Shown here in pieces: positions 13,428 to 28,920 of a stretch of 49,358 bases of DNA; position 1 is the stretch's first letter; each line of letters opens with the position of its first letter. Made by a program: the position numbers and the translations under genes. Below the pieces are notes generated by a model, which did not search any database, was not told where the DNA came from, and saw only the letters and a list, made by a program, of their open reading frames with translations. This stretch comes from Acanthamoeba sp. SK_2022b (taxonomy: Eukaryota > Discosea > Longamoebia > Acanthamoebidae), in contig JANDJZ010000351.1 of the NCBI GenBank assembly GCA_027943245.1, positions 1-49,358 of the forward strand, in the 5' to 3' direction.

Positions 13428-14591
13428 CCCACACGCGCGCACACATTCGACGCCCATAGTGCTCATGAGTGACCGCCGCGGTCGCAGGCGCACAGCGTGG
13501 GCGTGTACCGGCGGCTCGGGGAGTGGATTCCGCTGCTGCACGAGGCCCTGGGCACACGCCGCCATCGAATCGCCACCGACATCCGGCGGGTGGGCGACGG
13601 CGGCGCCGGATTCGAAGCGCTCGATCCCGGCGCCGGCGGCGACCCAGTCCACAGCGTCACCGTCAAAGAAAACGGAGGTGTGCATTTCTATTTTTCGTTT
13701 TCGTTCTTTTTCTAATTATTTATTCTTTATTATGTATTTATATTATTTAATTTTTTATTTATGTGATGACCACGTGCAGTGGAGTATGAGGTCAACTTCG
13801 AGTCGGGCCACAAGACGGGCTTCTTCTGCGATCAACGCGACAACCGCCAGCGGTTCGCGCAGCTCGTGCGCGGTGCGCCTCCATTCGCAGCGTAGAATCG
13901 GAGTTAAAAAATCAAACTTTTAACTCCTATGCATTCCACACACACACACACACACACGATCAGATCGAACGGTGCTGGACCTGTGCTGCTACACGGGCGG
14001 ATTCGCCATCGCCGCGGCCGCCGTCGGCCGGGCCAAGCACGTGACCGCGGTCGACCTCGACGAGGACGCCATCGCCCAGGCCCGCCGCAACGCCGCCGCC
14101 AACGCCGCCCACCGCCGCCTCGACGAGTCGCTGCGGTTCGTGCACGCGGACGCGTTCGTGTACGCGCGGCAGCTCGAGATCACGGGCCAGCGGTTCGACG
14201 TGGTCCTGTGCGACCCGCCCAAGTTCATCGACTCGCGCGACGAGCGGGAGACGGCGCGCGGCCTGCGCAAGTACGAGGACCTCAACGCGCTCGCCGCGGG
14301 GCTCGTGGCGCCGGGGGGCCTCCTCGTCACCTGCTCCTGCTCGGGCCTCCTCTCCGAGGCCGGCTTCGAGGAGGTCGTCGCCCGCGCCGTCCACAAACGC
14401 AACCGGCGCATGCAGGTTTGACTCGCACGCGCGCACACGCACACGCGCGCGCTCGATGTTGACTGACGACGCGGTGGCATGGGGGGGGGCAGGTGTTGAA
14501 CAAGACCGGCGCCGGGGAGGACCACCCGATCCTGTCCACCTGTCCCGAGAGTCGCTACCTCAAGGTGGTGTGGGCCCGCATGCTCTCATGA
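12510..14591 (+). CDS. RlmI-like class I rRNA (cytosine-C5) methyltransferase, probably mitochondrial
   Basis: Six exons join in perfect phase: 12510-13145, 13228-13335, 13488-13677, 13780-13872, 13964-14415 and 14493-14591, giving 525 residues. The N-terminus is Arg/Ser-rich with R-S-F-H-S, like a mitochondrial presequence, then low complexity. A PUA-like segment follows (V-H-V-Y-T-K-R-G-E-Y-F-G-R-G). The methyltransferase core shows G-F-F-C-D-Q-R-D-N-R, the SAM site L-D-L-C-C-Y-T-G-G-F, C-D-P-P-K-F, and T-C-S-C-S-G-L with the catalytic cysteine region. The end, H-P-I-L-S-T-C-P-E-S-R-Y-L-K, matches bacterial RlmI, which makes m5C1962 in 23S rRNA. The likely substrate is large-subunit rRNA of mitochondria; this is inference from homology and the presequence. 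Confidence 0.9.
13349..13425. repeat. (CA)n intronic microsatellite
   Basis: About 38 units with one CC interruption in intron 2 of the RlmI-like gene, soon after the donor. It reads CA on the transcript. A second, shorter CA run (13937-13957) lies in intron 4. Confidence 0.95.
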
Positions 14592-14713
14592 CCAATCATC
14601 TTCATCATCATTCACACATCATCATTACCATCGTCTTCTTCATGAAGGACATCATGAGGGCAAAACGTTTGGTGGTCTCCTGTGAACGTGAAGAGAGAGA
14701 GAGGGAGAGTTGG

Positions 14714-15526
14714 TTATACAATGTGTACATCGTCCGGTCGCTGCACTTCGCATCGGATGCGGAACACGAGCGGGTTGGAGCGGTTGGCGGTGGCCGACGG
14801 CGAGAACCCAAAGTAGGGCGCGGTCACCGGCGAGTGGTAGTAGTCCTGCGCACAACACACACGCGCGCGAGCGTGAGTTGAGTGTGTGCGCGACACACGC
14901 ACGCACGCGCGTGAGCGATACCCAGTAGAAGACGATGAAGCCGTAGAGGAGGACGAGGCCGAGCCAGATCCACTCGAAGAGGTTGGCCCAGAAGATGAGG
15001 AAGCCCACGCGCTCCTTGTCCCACGACTGGTGGCCGCCCTCCCGCACGAACTGCAGGCGGAAGCCGATGATCCCAAACAGGCAGAACCAGCAGGCCATCA
15101 CGCTCAGCACGCGCAGCCACGTCAGGTTGCTCACCGCGCCGTGCTGGCCCACCACGACGGCCCTGAACCCGCCCTTGCCGTCGAGCGAGGTCGGCAGCGA
15201 TGTCGACGACGACGAAAGCGACAGCGATGAGGAGGAGGAGGCGATGGTGGTCGGTGTGGTGACGACGACGGAGGAAGAGGTGAGAGAGGGTGATGAGGAG
15301 GAGGAGGAGGAGGAGGAGGAGTCGATGGCGGTGGCGGGGTTGAGGTGGTGGTTGTTGTGTGGGCGGGCGTCGTAGCCGTCGTCGTCGTCGTCGCGGCGTC
15401 GGGCGTCGCGGATGGCCGCGAACTTCTCCATGATGAGGTGGTTGATGCGCAGCAGGATCGAGTAGTACAGGTTCGTGAAGATGAACAGACACGCCGCCCC
15501 AATCGTGTGCAACACCACATGCCTTG

Positions 15527-15595
<69 letters not shown>

Positions 15596-15616
15596 TAGCC
15601 TATGTGCGCGCATTTG

Positions 15617-15668
<52 letters not shown>

Positions 15669-16295
15669 TGATGTACTTGCGAACGTCAAAGGCGGCGACC
15701 ATGGTGCCAAAGCAGGCGCCGGCGACGCCGATGATGGTGGCCATCTTGAGCAGCTTGGCGTCGTCGCGCTCCGACAGGAGGAGGCCCGTGACGCCGCCCA
15801 GACAGCCGGTCTTGCCGTGGCTGCCGCCGCCGCCGCCTGCGTAGGCAGCGCTGCTCAGGTGGTGGTGGTGCGCCGACGTCGCGGCGCGGTAGTGCCTGCG
15901 CTGGTCGTCCAGGAAGGTCCCGAACACGAGCGAGTGGCGGCCGATCGTGGCGGCCAAGCCGATCATCGCCCAGAACAGACCGAACGTGAAGTAGGCTCCC
16001 TAAACGTTTTTTTTTGTTTTGATTATTTTAAATTTAAGAATTAGCACACTTAACTAAATATTAAAGATTAAAAATAAAATAAAATCAAAAGATTGCACAC
16101 AGAAGAAGGGAAGCCAGCTACCTCAGGCTGGAAGACGCCTGTGTCGCTGGGGCTGGGGAATTCGGGAGGTAGGTGGCCGTTGTGTATGCAGGCCCATAGG
16201 ACGCCGATGAGGGTGGTCAGCAGACAGAGGCCGGTGAGGAGCCACAGGTGCTGAAAGAAGAAGGCATAGGCCACGTCCACGAATCGCTTCCTCAT
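14714..16295 (-). CDS. Frag1/DRAM/Sfk1-family six-transmembrane protein
   Basis: The exons run from an ATG at 16295 (M-R-K-R-F-V-D-V) to the stop at 14714. The first hydrophobic segment is followed by the family signature P-S-P-S-D-T-G-V-F-Q-P-E, matching the luminal S-D-T-G..P-E motif of PF10277. Five further hydrophobic stretches follow, ending in G-L-V-L-L-Y-G-F-I-V-F-Y-W, and a short polar tail from the last exon. Two loops are inserted: a His/Gly-rich one in exon 2 and a long Asp/Ser-rich one (about 70 residues) between later helices. DRAM proteins sit in lysosomal membranes and modulate autophagy in animals; that role here is inferred. The neighbouring lysosomal-type alpha-glucosidase on the same strand is suggestive only. 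One intron holds both a CA and a GT run. Confidence 0.85.
15528..15593. repeat. (CA/GT)n microsatellite, half of an intronic hairpin
   Basis: About 32 units in an intron of the DRAM-family gene. It reads GT on the transcript and lies about 23 nt from the complementary run at 15617-15667. Confidence 0.95.
15617..15667. repeat. (GT/CA)n microsatellite, half of an intronic hairpin
   Basis: About 25 units in the same intron as the run at 15528-15593. It reads CA on the transcript, so the two can fold on each other. Confidence 0.95.
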
Positions 16296-16607
16296 TCGAA
16301 AATGGAATTCTAAATGGGCGAGTAGTCGCAGATTCGGAATCTTGGTCAATCTCTTCTGCAGCAGCTTCCTGCTTGCGATGGATCAACACGAGAATGCACG
16401 GAGAATGGTTGTGCAACTCAGCTCCACAACAAGGCCACTTGAAACTGGTGTGCAGCCCAGCGCCAACCAAAAACAAAACAAAAAACAAAAACAAAAAAAA
16501 GCCATTGCCTGCGCAAGCAGCACACCAGATGGTGGCCTGGAAAAGGGATGAAGGTCTACAAGGAGTAGCAGGTTGCAAGCTTTGTTTGGTGGAAAAATGG
16601 AACTCAA

Positions 16608-21395
<4,788 letters not shown>

Positions 21396-21727
21396 CTCTG
21401 TGTGGGTGGCCGCACAAAAGAGCGCGTGCCGGGGTTGCGCCTCTTAAATTAAAATTACTGGCATAACCTCAAGGATCGGCTCTCAACATTTACCACTGCA
21501 ACATAGACCAACTTGAACAACCCACTAAATTGCTGATCTTTGTGGCACATGAGGACCATGATGCTCAGGATCAGAATGTTGCCTCACTTTGATACACATA
21601 GGAATGCCCACAACCCTGGTCACCATTCTCTTCTCCCAACACCCAACTGTAAAGCAGGATTTATCCAGCCAGTACGCAAACGCCGTGAAATTATTCCTTT
21701 TCATTTGCCAAGTACGCGAAGAGAACG
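21396..21727. promoter_or_regulatory. Divergent region between two secreted glycosidase genes
   Basis: 332 bp separate the starts of the alpha-glucosidase (-) and the mannanase (+). The centre (about 21480-21670) is markedly less CpG-rich than the genes. No shared motif could be established by eye. Confidence 0.5.
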
Positions 21728-23398
21728 ATGAAAGTTGTCTCGGCTGCAGGCCTCCTTTTGGCCGTGGTCCTCGCTGTGGGCCCTGCCGCCGGTTTCATCC
21801 AGCGCAGTGGTACTGGTTTCGTGGACGGAGCAACTGGCAAGCCATTCCGCTATGGCGGCACCAACAACTACTACCTTCATTACAAGGTAGACCATATATA
21901 CCCAAGTGACACTGCGTGCATCTTCTCTACACATTTATTTTATTATAATTTTTTATTTTGTTTTACTTTTTATTGCTCTGACACCAGATATTACCTTAAC
22001 TTTTATCTGCGCCAATGGGTTATGACCACAGCCTGCCAAAATGGTGGACCACCTGTTTGGGAACGCGTCGCGGTACGGCTTCAACGTGGTGCGCGTGTGG
22101 GGCTTCACGGACGTGGGCAACGCCGACGGCTCCAACTCAGTCGACGGGCCCAAGGAGGGCGTGTACTTCCACTATTGGGACGGCGCCAAGCCGGCCTTCA
22201 ACGACGGTCCCAACGGCCTCCAGCGCCTCGACCGCGTCGTCGCCCGCGCCGTACGCCTACACGCATCGCCCAACGATCACACACGCGCGCGTGCTCACAA
22301 CGATCACACACATACACACACGCTGCGTGCAGACAGCGTACAATGTGTCGTTGATCATAGCGTTGACCAACAACTGGAAGGACTTTGGCGGCATGGACCA
22401 GTACGTGCGGTGGCGCGGCGGCGGCCACCACGACGACTTCTACACCGACGCGACGATCAAGCGCTGGTACAAGGACTGGGTGGCCCATCTGCTCACCCGC
22501 CGCAACACCCTCACGGGCCGGCTCTACAAGGACGAGCCCGCCATCTTCGCCTGGGAGCTCGCCAACGAGCCTCGGTGCCAGGGCTCCGGCGACTACGGTG
22601 CGCGCGCGCGCGCGAATGTGCGTGGGCGATGGGGCTGTCGATTGATTCGTGTGTCGATTTGTGCGAACAGGAACGTCGAGCAGGTGTAACTACGGCGCGG
22701 GCGCGGAGATCCTGACGCGTTGGGTGACGGAGATGAGCGCCTACGTCAAGAGCATCGACCCCAACCACATGGTGGCGGTCGGCGACGAGGGCTTTGGCTG
22801 TTTCGATGGCAACTCTGTACGCGATACACTCGCGTGCACGCGCAGGCAGGCAATCGCCACACGCTGATGTGTTGGACTGGATCGTTAAGGTGGGCTGGGA
22901 TTGGACGATGGACTGCTACGCTGGCGTGGACACGATCGCCTTTGGGCGGGTGAGCAGCATCGACTTCCTCACGGCGCACCTCTACCCGTCCCACTGGAGC
23001 AAGAGCGTCCAGTGGGCCGACAGCTGGATCCAAACCCATGCCGAGTGGGCTCACCAGCAAGTCGGCAAGCCCATCCTCATGGAGGAATTCGGCATCAGCT
23101 GGGGTACTCTTATGATGTTTATAATTATATACTCTTATTATATTACATTTTTTTAATACATATGTATAGAAATTAGTCTTACAAATGTTTTTTTTTTGAT
23201 GTATACAAATGTGCAGATCAGGTGAGCATCTACACGCAGTGGACCAATCAGATGTACAACGCCAAGTACGACGGGTGGAACTTCTGGATGCTGGTGACGG
23301 ACAACTACCCCAACTACGACGGCTTTGCCATCTCCTGCGGCTCGGACGTGTGTCGCCTCCTCTCCCAGCAGGCTGCCCGGCTCCGCGCTCTCCCCTGA
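21728..23398 (+). CDS. Secreted GH5 endo-beta-1,4-mannanase
   Basis: Six exons join in phase (21728-21886, 22032-22250, 22333-22597, 22671-22816, 22890-23103, 23217-23398), giving 394 residues. A signal peptide of about 21 residues (L-L-L-A-V-V-L-A-V-G) precedes G-T-N-N-Y-Y-L. Family landmarks appear in order: R-V-W-G-F, L-T-N-N-W-K-D-F-G-G, the acid/base E-L-A-N-E-P-R-C (about 22555-22578), H-L-Y-P, and the nucleophile motif M-E-E-F-G (about 23080-23094), then W-N-F-W. This fits plant/fungal-type GH5 mannanases (GH5_7-like), which cut beta-mannan. An amoeba would use it to digest yeast, fungal or plant wall material. It lies divergent from the alpha-glucosidase and convergent with the oxidoreductase, with only about 120 bp between stop codons. 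Confidence 0.93.
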
Positions 23399-23521
23399 CC
23401 TGGCCTATCTCCACATGTATTTTATTACGTTTTTATTTTTATTTTTTGTTTAACAAATGGGCGTTGGATGTCACACTCCTGTGTTGTCTTTTCGAGCGCG
23501 TGTGTGTGGCTGAATTTTGAT

Positions 23522-25844
23522 TTATTCGGGAGCGCTGTCGTCAAGAGCAAACAGCTCTGTTCGTGCCCGGCTGGGCTCACGCCACCACCGCCACCACGTG
23601 TTCTCTTGCTCTTCATCTTCGTCCTTGCCTTCGTCCCGTGCATCTTGCCCATCTTCACCACCATCCACGTTCTCTTCCACGCGTTCTTGCTCTTGAATCT
23701 GCCTCTGCGCCGCTACCACCTCGCTTTCGTCTTGTTTACATAGTTGGTGGTGACATCTGGCCTGGTCCCGCGACTCTGCCGCTTTCGCTTTCGCTTTCGT
23801 TTTTGCGTTTTCGGCGGCGCGTTGCCGCTGGCTGCCCCGCCAGGCGGCGTACTTGTCGTTCCACTCGGGCACGCGCGCCACCGGGCTCGATCCCATGCGG
23901 TCCACATCGAACATCTCCACGAACGACCTAGACTCCCCATCCCCACACCACCAACTATGAACAAACGCGCACACGCACACGATTGCGCGAGCCTACCGGT
24001 CAATCTTGTTCTTGAGCTTCCACGCGAGGGAGCCGGTGTAGGCGATGCCGCGGTACGAGCCGATGGCCTGCCCGTCGCCGGTCATCATCAGCGACAGAAA
24101 GTTGCCTTGCGGCTCGTACACGTCCAGATAGGCGTGCTCCCGCCGCCGCCGCAGTCCTGCGTCCTCTCCAATCAATCGCCACGTAAAATGACATTTTTAT
24201 TTTATTTAAAAATAAATAGTAGATAAAATTTAAATAATAATTAAAAAATTACCTCGTATCATTCGCAGAATGTTAGTGGCCAGGACAGGCCCCTCTCGCA
24301 CGGCATACACGCCTGAGCCACACGCGCAACACACGCCAAGGTGTGACCGACACCAGGAATGGAATGCCACGCGCAGGCGGAATGCGCATACCAGCCTTGG
24401 GGACCCACTCGCATCCGTCGATGGTGCAGCAGTCGCCCGCCGCGAACACGTTGCCCGCGGACACGGTCTGCAGGGTCTGCCGCACGCGCGCGAAGCCGAG
24501 CTCGTCGGTGGCCATCTCGCTCTCGCGGAAGATCGGCGGCGCGCCCGGGCCGGTGGCCCACAGGAGCAGGTCGTAGGGCAGCGCCTCGCCGCTGTCCAGG
24601 CGGACGCGGCGCGGGTCCACCTCCACCGCGCGCGCGTCGGGGACCAGCTCGATGCACTTCTCCCCGAGCTTGGCCGTCGCCGCGCTCGACGTCCACGAAC
24701 CGCTGACGTCATCACACGTCAGCGTGAGCAGCGGAGAGGAGAGGGCCACGTCGTTACCGTTCGGAGAGAACGTGTGGGCCGTTGGTCACGATGGTGATGT
24801 TGACCTGCACGTGCGGGCACTGGGCGTGCACGCGCGCCTGAACGGAGGGAGGCGGTGAGTGAATGACTGACTGACGGGGAGGGCCTGCCCGGGCCAGGCG
24901 GCGTGCCTTGATGGCGAACGACAGCTCGACCCCGGCCGCGCCGCCGCCGACCACGACGACGTTGGGCGGGCGGCCCCACTCGTCCCAGGCCCGCCTGCGC
25001 TCAAACTCCTCGAGCTTGGCCAGCAGCCGAGAGATCGGCCGAGTGGTCAGCGCGAACTCGCGCACGCCCGGAATCTCATCCATGCCCTGTCCACTGCAAA
25101 TCAGACACACGCGCGCGCGCGCGCGCAAAGCACAACACATGGCAGGTGCTTGCCTTGGTGACAGATCCAATGTCGATTGCCAGCAAGTCGTAGGGAATAG
25201 GTGGCACACAGTCGTCTGGGCAAGGCGAGGCGGCCTCGTCTTCTTCAGCTCCGCTGTCGACGCGCCGACACGCGACGAGGTTCCCGCCAAGGTCGATGCG
25301 CTCGGCCCTGGCGTGGATGAACCGCGCCCCGCACCACTTGGCCAGCGGCTTCAACTTGATCTGCAGTTCTGCGCAGCCTTTCGTTAGGTGGGTCCCACAA
25401 CTGCGTGTGCGCGCAGTGGTTCATGCGAGGAGCACCGGATGGATGGTAGATCTGAGCTAGACAGGCGGGCAGCATGCCAGAGTACCAGGCCGTGGTGTTG
25501 TCGCATATCAGGGTCACCCGCACCTTGTCGGCAGGCCGCAGCTGCTGCGCCAATATCTTCATCACCTACGCGCCATTTATTCAATTTAAAAATAAATAAA
25601 TAAATGATTTATGTGCAAGAATATTTACAAGCACAGGCCTTACTTGAATGTTGGCGTGACCGCCCCCCACCAACACCACGTCTATGTGCTCCTTGCGCCG
25701 CACTGTGCCTCCGTCCTCCATCCACCTCTGTTGTGCTCTGTACTTTGCCGGCAACACGAGAAACTTCGCAGCTGTGCCGAATAGCCGCAACTTGCGCCCT
25801 TCGTGACTACAAAAGTGTACAAAATCATTTACTTGCTCGACCAT
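23522..25844 (-). CDS. FAD-dependent pyridine nucleotide-disulphide oxidoreductase, SelD-associated type
   Basis: Exons read from about 25844 to the stop at 23522. The first FAD-binding motif is H-I-D-V-V-L-V-G-G-G-H-A-N-I-Q. The H-A-x-V/I-Q form and Y-S-G-M-L-P are typical of the oxidoreductases found alone or fused to the N-terminus of selenide water dikinase. Next come A-R-F-I-H-A, I-P-Y-D-L-L-A-I-D-I-G-S, a second nucleotide motif V-V-V-V-G-G-G-A-A-G-V-E-L, and the C-terminal FAD motif F-A-A-G-D-C-C. The substrate is unknown. No SelD domain follows. Instead the protein ends in a highly charged tail of about 110 residues, first Lys/Ala-rich, then Glu/Asp-rich, then W-W-R-W-W-R-E. The start could also be at a methionine near 25722, closer to the FAD motif. 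Confidence 0.85.
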
Positions 25845-25933
25845 AAGGGCTGAAGAAGAGGACAGTGTGTCCAGAGGTCGCAGCTGGACATGGCAGCCCC
25901 TTTCCTTGTGCTGTGTGGCAAGCGCCGCAGCCC

Positions 25934-26764
25934 TCACATTTCCTGAACCCAGCTGCGCAGGAGGTCCAAGGGCGTCTGACCCGCGTAGTCGGGAGAGAGG
26001 AAGCTCGCGCCCCCGCCCAGCAGCACGTCGATCACGTCGTGGTGGTGTTGCCTGCAACGCGTAAACGTCAGACAACCGCCACTCTACAATCAACTCTTCT
26101 TGCGACAGCTTGGCCACCTTATGGCCGCGTGTAGCGGGGTGTCGCGGACGAGGGAGCCGCCAGGCAGCTCGGCCACCGCCGAGTTGCGTCGCGTGCCCAG
26201 CCTGGGCTCTGTCTCAGCGCCGTGCTCGAGTAGCAGCTGGACGATCTTGGGGTGGCCGTGCTTGGCCGCGGCGTAGAGCGGCGTCAGATGGCCCACTCGC
26301 CGGTTGACGATCTTGGGGCCGCCGTGCTCGACGAGCAGGCGGGCCACCTCGAGGTGGCCCCCTCTACAAGCGTCGATGAGGGGGCTCGTCTCGTGGCCGC
26401 CGTACGTGTAGGGCGACTCGATGGTGGCCTTCTCCACCACTTGATGCGAGAGCAGGGTGGCCACCTTCCTGGCGTCGCCCTGGCGCACGGCCTTGCGGAA
26501 GCACGACTGGGCCTTACTCGCGCGATGCTCGCGCTCCTCGCGCTCGGTCATGGGTTGGCCCTGCACGAGGCGCTGGCGAGAAGTAGAGGAGGGGAAGGCA
26601 CCCAGCTTGGAGAGCAGGAAGAACTCGTCTAGCGTATCGCGGTCGCGAGTAAAGAAGGAATCAATATCGGGCATGCCCGCAGCCCTCATCATTCGGTCCA
26701 TTTGGGCCATCTCGGTGTCCATCCGCCTCTCCATGTCTCTAATCTCCCTGAAAAAGTCGTCCAT
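25934..26764 (-). CDS. Ankyrin-repeat protein
   Basis: Two exons (26764-26118 and 26051-25934) join in phase to give 254 residues. The N-terminus is Met/Asp/Arg-rich and helical, probably coiled (M-D-D-F-F-R-E-I-R-D-M-E-R-R-M-D). After a basic segment come ankyrin repeats with the usual G-H-L-E-V-A-R-L-L-V-E-H-G, T-P-L-Y-A-A-A-K-H-G-H and T-P-L-H-A-A patterns. The last repeat, D-V-I-D-V-L-L-G-G-G-A, is in exon 2, ending Q-T-P-L-D-L-L-R-S-W-V-Q-E-M. Role: protein binding, partner unknown. It sits about 90 bp upstream of the oxidoreductase start on the same strand. Confidence 0.9.
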
Positions 26765-27070
26765 CTTGTTCTACATCCCCAGAAGTCTGGTGAGATTTTA
26801 CTCCACTCGAGTGCGCCGAGATTGCTGCGCCTGTTGTTGCACCTGCATACATACCTTGCTCAATCACGTTTACTGTCCTTGTGGTTCTGTGCGGTGTTGC
26901 TTCTTCTTGTGCCTGGCTTCATGGGCTTGTTCGATTTCGTGCAGTATGTGGAAATGTCGTGGCAACACCACTGATTTTTTGCCCATTTTTCGACAAGCAC
27001 CTCGTGGCACAGAGCGATTTTATTTTGATTTATTTATTTCATTTACTTAATAATTAAAATTTGTCTTGGC
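26765..27070. other. Intergenic gap
   Basis: This lies between the start of the ankyrin gene and the 3' end of the thioredoxin gene, both on the minus strand. It is pyrimidine- and TG-rich with an AT-rich end near 27020-27060. I see no gene. Confidence 0.5.
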
Positions 27071-27609
27071 CTAGCAGAACCAGACGGAGGCGAACCGCTT
27101 CCGCGTCTTTGCGGTGAGTTCGTTGTCGGGTCCCAACGCCGAGAAGATCTTGAGCATCAGCTTGCGCGCCGCCTCGTCGTTCCAGTGCTTGTCCCTGCAA
27201 CACAACACAACACAACAACACAACACACAGGAGTTGGCGCGAGGGCAAACAACACAACACACGAGCATGTGGCAGAAACCGTTTGATGAGGTTGATGATC
27301 TCATCGAGCGCCTCCTCGGTCTGCCCGGTGCTGAAGAGCGCGTGGGCGAGGTCATAACGGGCCTGGTGATCGTTGGCGTCGGCGCGGAGCTTGTCGCGCC
27401 ATTCGGCCACCTTGGCCTGCAGGTCCTGCGCGCTGCCCCCGCTCTTGCCCGCCAGCTCCGCGCGCAACTCGACGGCCGCGATGGCCTTGCCCACCGCTGG
27501 GTCGTTCAGCTTGGTCTTGTACTTCTCCTTGAGCTCCTTCACCAAGTGCTGCGCGGCCTGCAGGTTGTTTTCCTCAAGCGCACACCGAGCTAGGGCGTGT
27601 GCGAGTGAG

Positions 27610-27665
<56 letters not shown>

Positions 27666-28754
27666 TAGAAGAGAGAGAGAGAGAAGCAAAGGCTTCTGTG
27701 GGGCATGTACCCAGTCCAGCGTAGGCGAGAGGAGTGTTGTCCTTGTCCTTCTCCATGGCCTGAGCAAACTTGGCGGCAGCTTGGTTGACGTCGCCCTTGG
27801 CCAGGTCTGCTTCGGCTTCCTCGAGCAGATTGCCGCCAGCCTCGGTTTCCTCAGAGGGAGCAGCGGCTACGATTTTTCACACACACACACACACACACAC
27901 ACAAGCACAGATGTGAGAGCGCAGCAGCGAGCTATAGCCCCATTTGGGGAAGGGACACGCACGTGCAAAGTCGTTCAGGAGTCTCTCCATGAACTTGGCT
28001 AGCTCGGAGGGCTGCAGGAGACCCACAAACGAGTCCACCACCTTGCGACCGCTTATCGCCATCACCGTGGGCAGACTGGCCACTTGCATCTGCACACGCA
28101 CATCGCACACAGGCCACGGCGTTGCCGTTAGCCCTGGGCTGAGGCCCACTACACGAGGCCAGAGCAGAGATGCTCGTACCTGGCTCGAGAGCGTCGGGTT
28201 GTTGTCCACGTTGAGCTTGGCCAGGGCAAGCCGCCCACCCGAGTTGCGCACGGCCGCTTCCAGCAAAGGTGCCAGCTGCTTGCAAGGTGCGCACCAGCTG
28301 TGCATTGTATATCATTTGCAGTGTTAAATTATTTTACAAATCGTAATTACAACGAAGATGGAAAGCCGGCGTACTCAGCGTAGCAGTCGATGAGGATGAC
28401 TCGCTTGTCAGAAGCCTCGATGACCTCCTTCAGGAAGTTGGCCTCGTTCACCTCATAGACGTCTCTGTTGGCGGCTGGGCTCGCTGGGGGCTTACCCTGC
28501 GTGCCGCCCGCCTTCTTCTGGGCGAAGGAGGCAGTGGGCGGAGGGGACTGCGTCTGGGTGGCAAAAGCCCTTGTCCACCGGTTGAGCGCCCTCATCGTCA
28601 GCATGCCGCTGCCCCGGGATCGCAGCATCTGTGCAGCAGGGGCAGCTGCAGAAGGCTGTGCGTTGTGCATAAGCGAATGGGATGAACGCATGGTTCTTGC
28701 GACCAACCCGTTGCCACTCTTCAAGCCATGAGAAATCGTTGCTGCTCGCCTCAT
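27071..28754 (-). CDS. Thioredoxin-TPR protein (YbbN/CnoX-like), probably mitochondrial
   Basis: Exons run from the ATG at 28754 to the stop at 27071. An N-terminal stretch of about 70 residues rich in Arg/Ser/Ala and lacking acidic residues looks like a mitochondrial presequence. A thioredoxin fold follows; a phase-2 junction forms C-Y-A-D-W-C-A-P-C-K-Q with the W-C-x-x-C active site. Then come L-N-V-D-N-N-P-T-L and the cis-proline region S-L-P-T-V. The C-terminal exons encode TPR-like helices (K-G-D-V-N-Q-A-A-A-K-F-A-Q-A and A-R-Y-D-L-A-H-A-L-F-S-T-G-Q). This order matches bacterial CnoX/YbbN, a redox-linked holdase that cooperates with GroEL. The active cysteines are kept, unlike E. coli YbbN, which lacks the full CxxC. 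A role in mitochondrial proteostasis is inferred. Confidence 0.9.
27612..27664. repeat. (GT/CA)n intronic microsatellite
   Basis: About 26 units in an intron of the thioredoxin-TPR gene, reading CA on the transcript. It lies downstream of the exon at about 27712-27868. Confidence 0.95.
27878..27903. repeat. (CA/GT)n intronic microsatellite
   Basis: A short run (about 12 units) upstream of the exon at about 27712-27868. It reads GT on the transcript, complementary to the run at 27612-27664. Confidence 0.9.
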
Positions 28755-28920
28755 CTTCGTGTTCTTTGGATTGAGCGCGCACTGCTTTTTTACAAGAATT
28801 CTTGCTGCCGTGTTGTTTATTAAGATTGTGCTAGTTTTGGGAATTCAACTTGGGCCCTTGGGGCTTTGCTAACATACAATTTCATACCCACGCAGTGTCT
28901 GAATGACCTTGAATGTGGTG

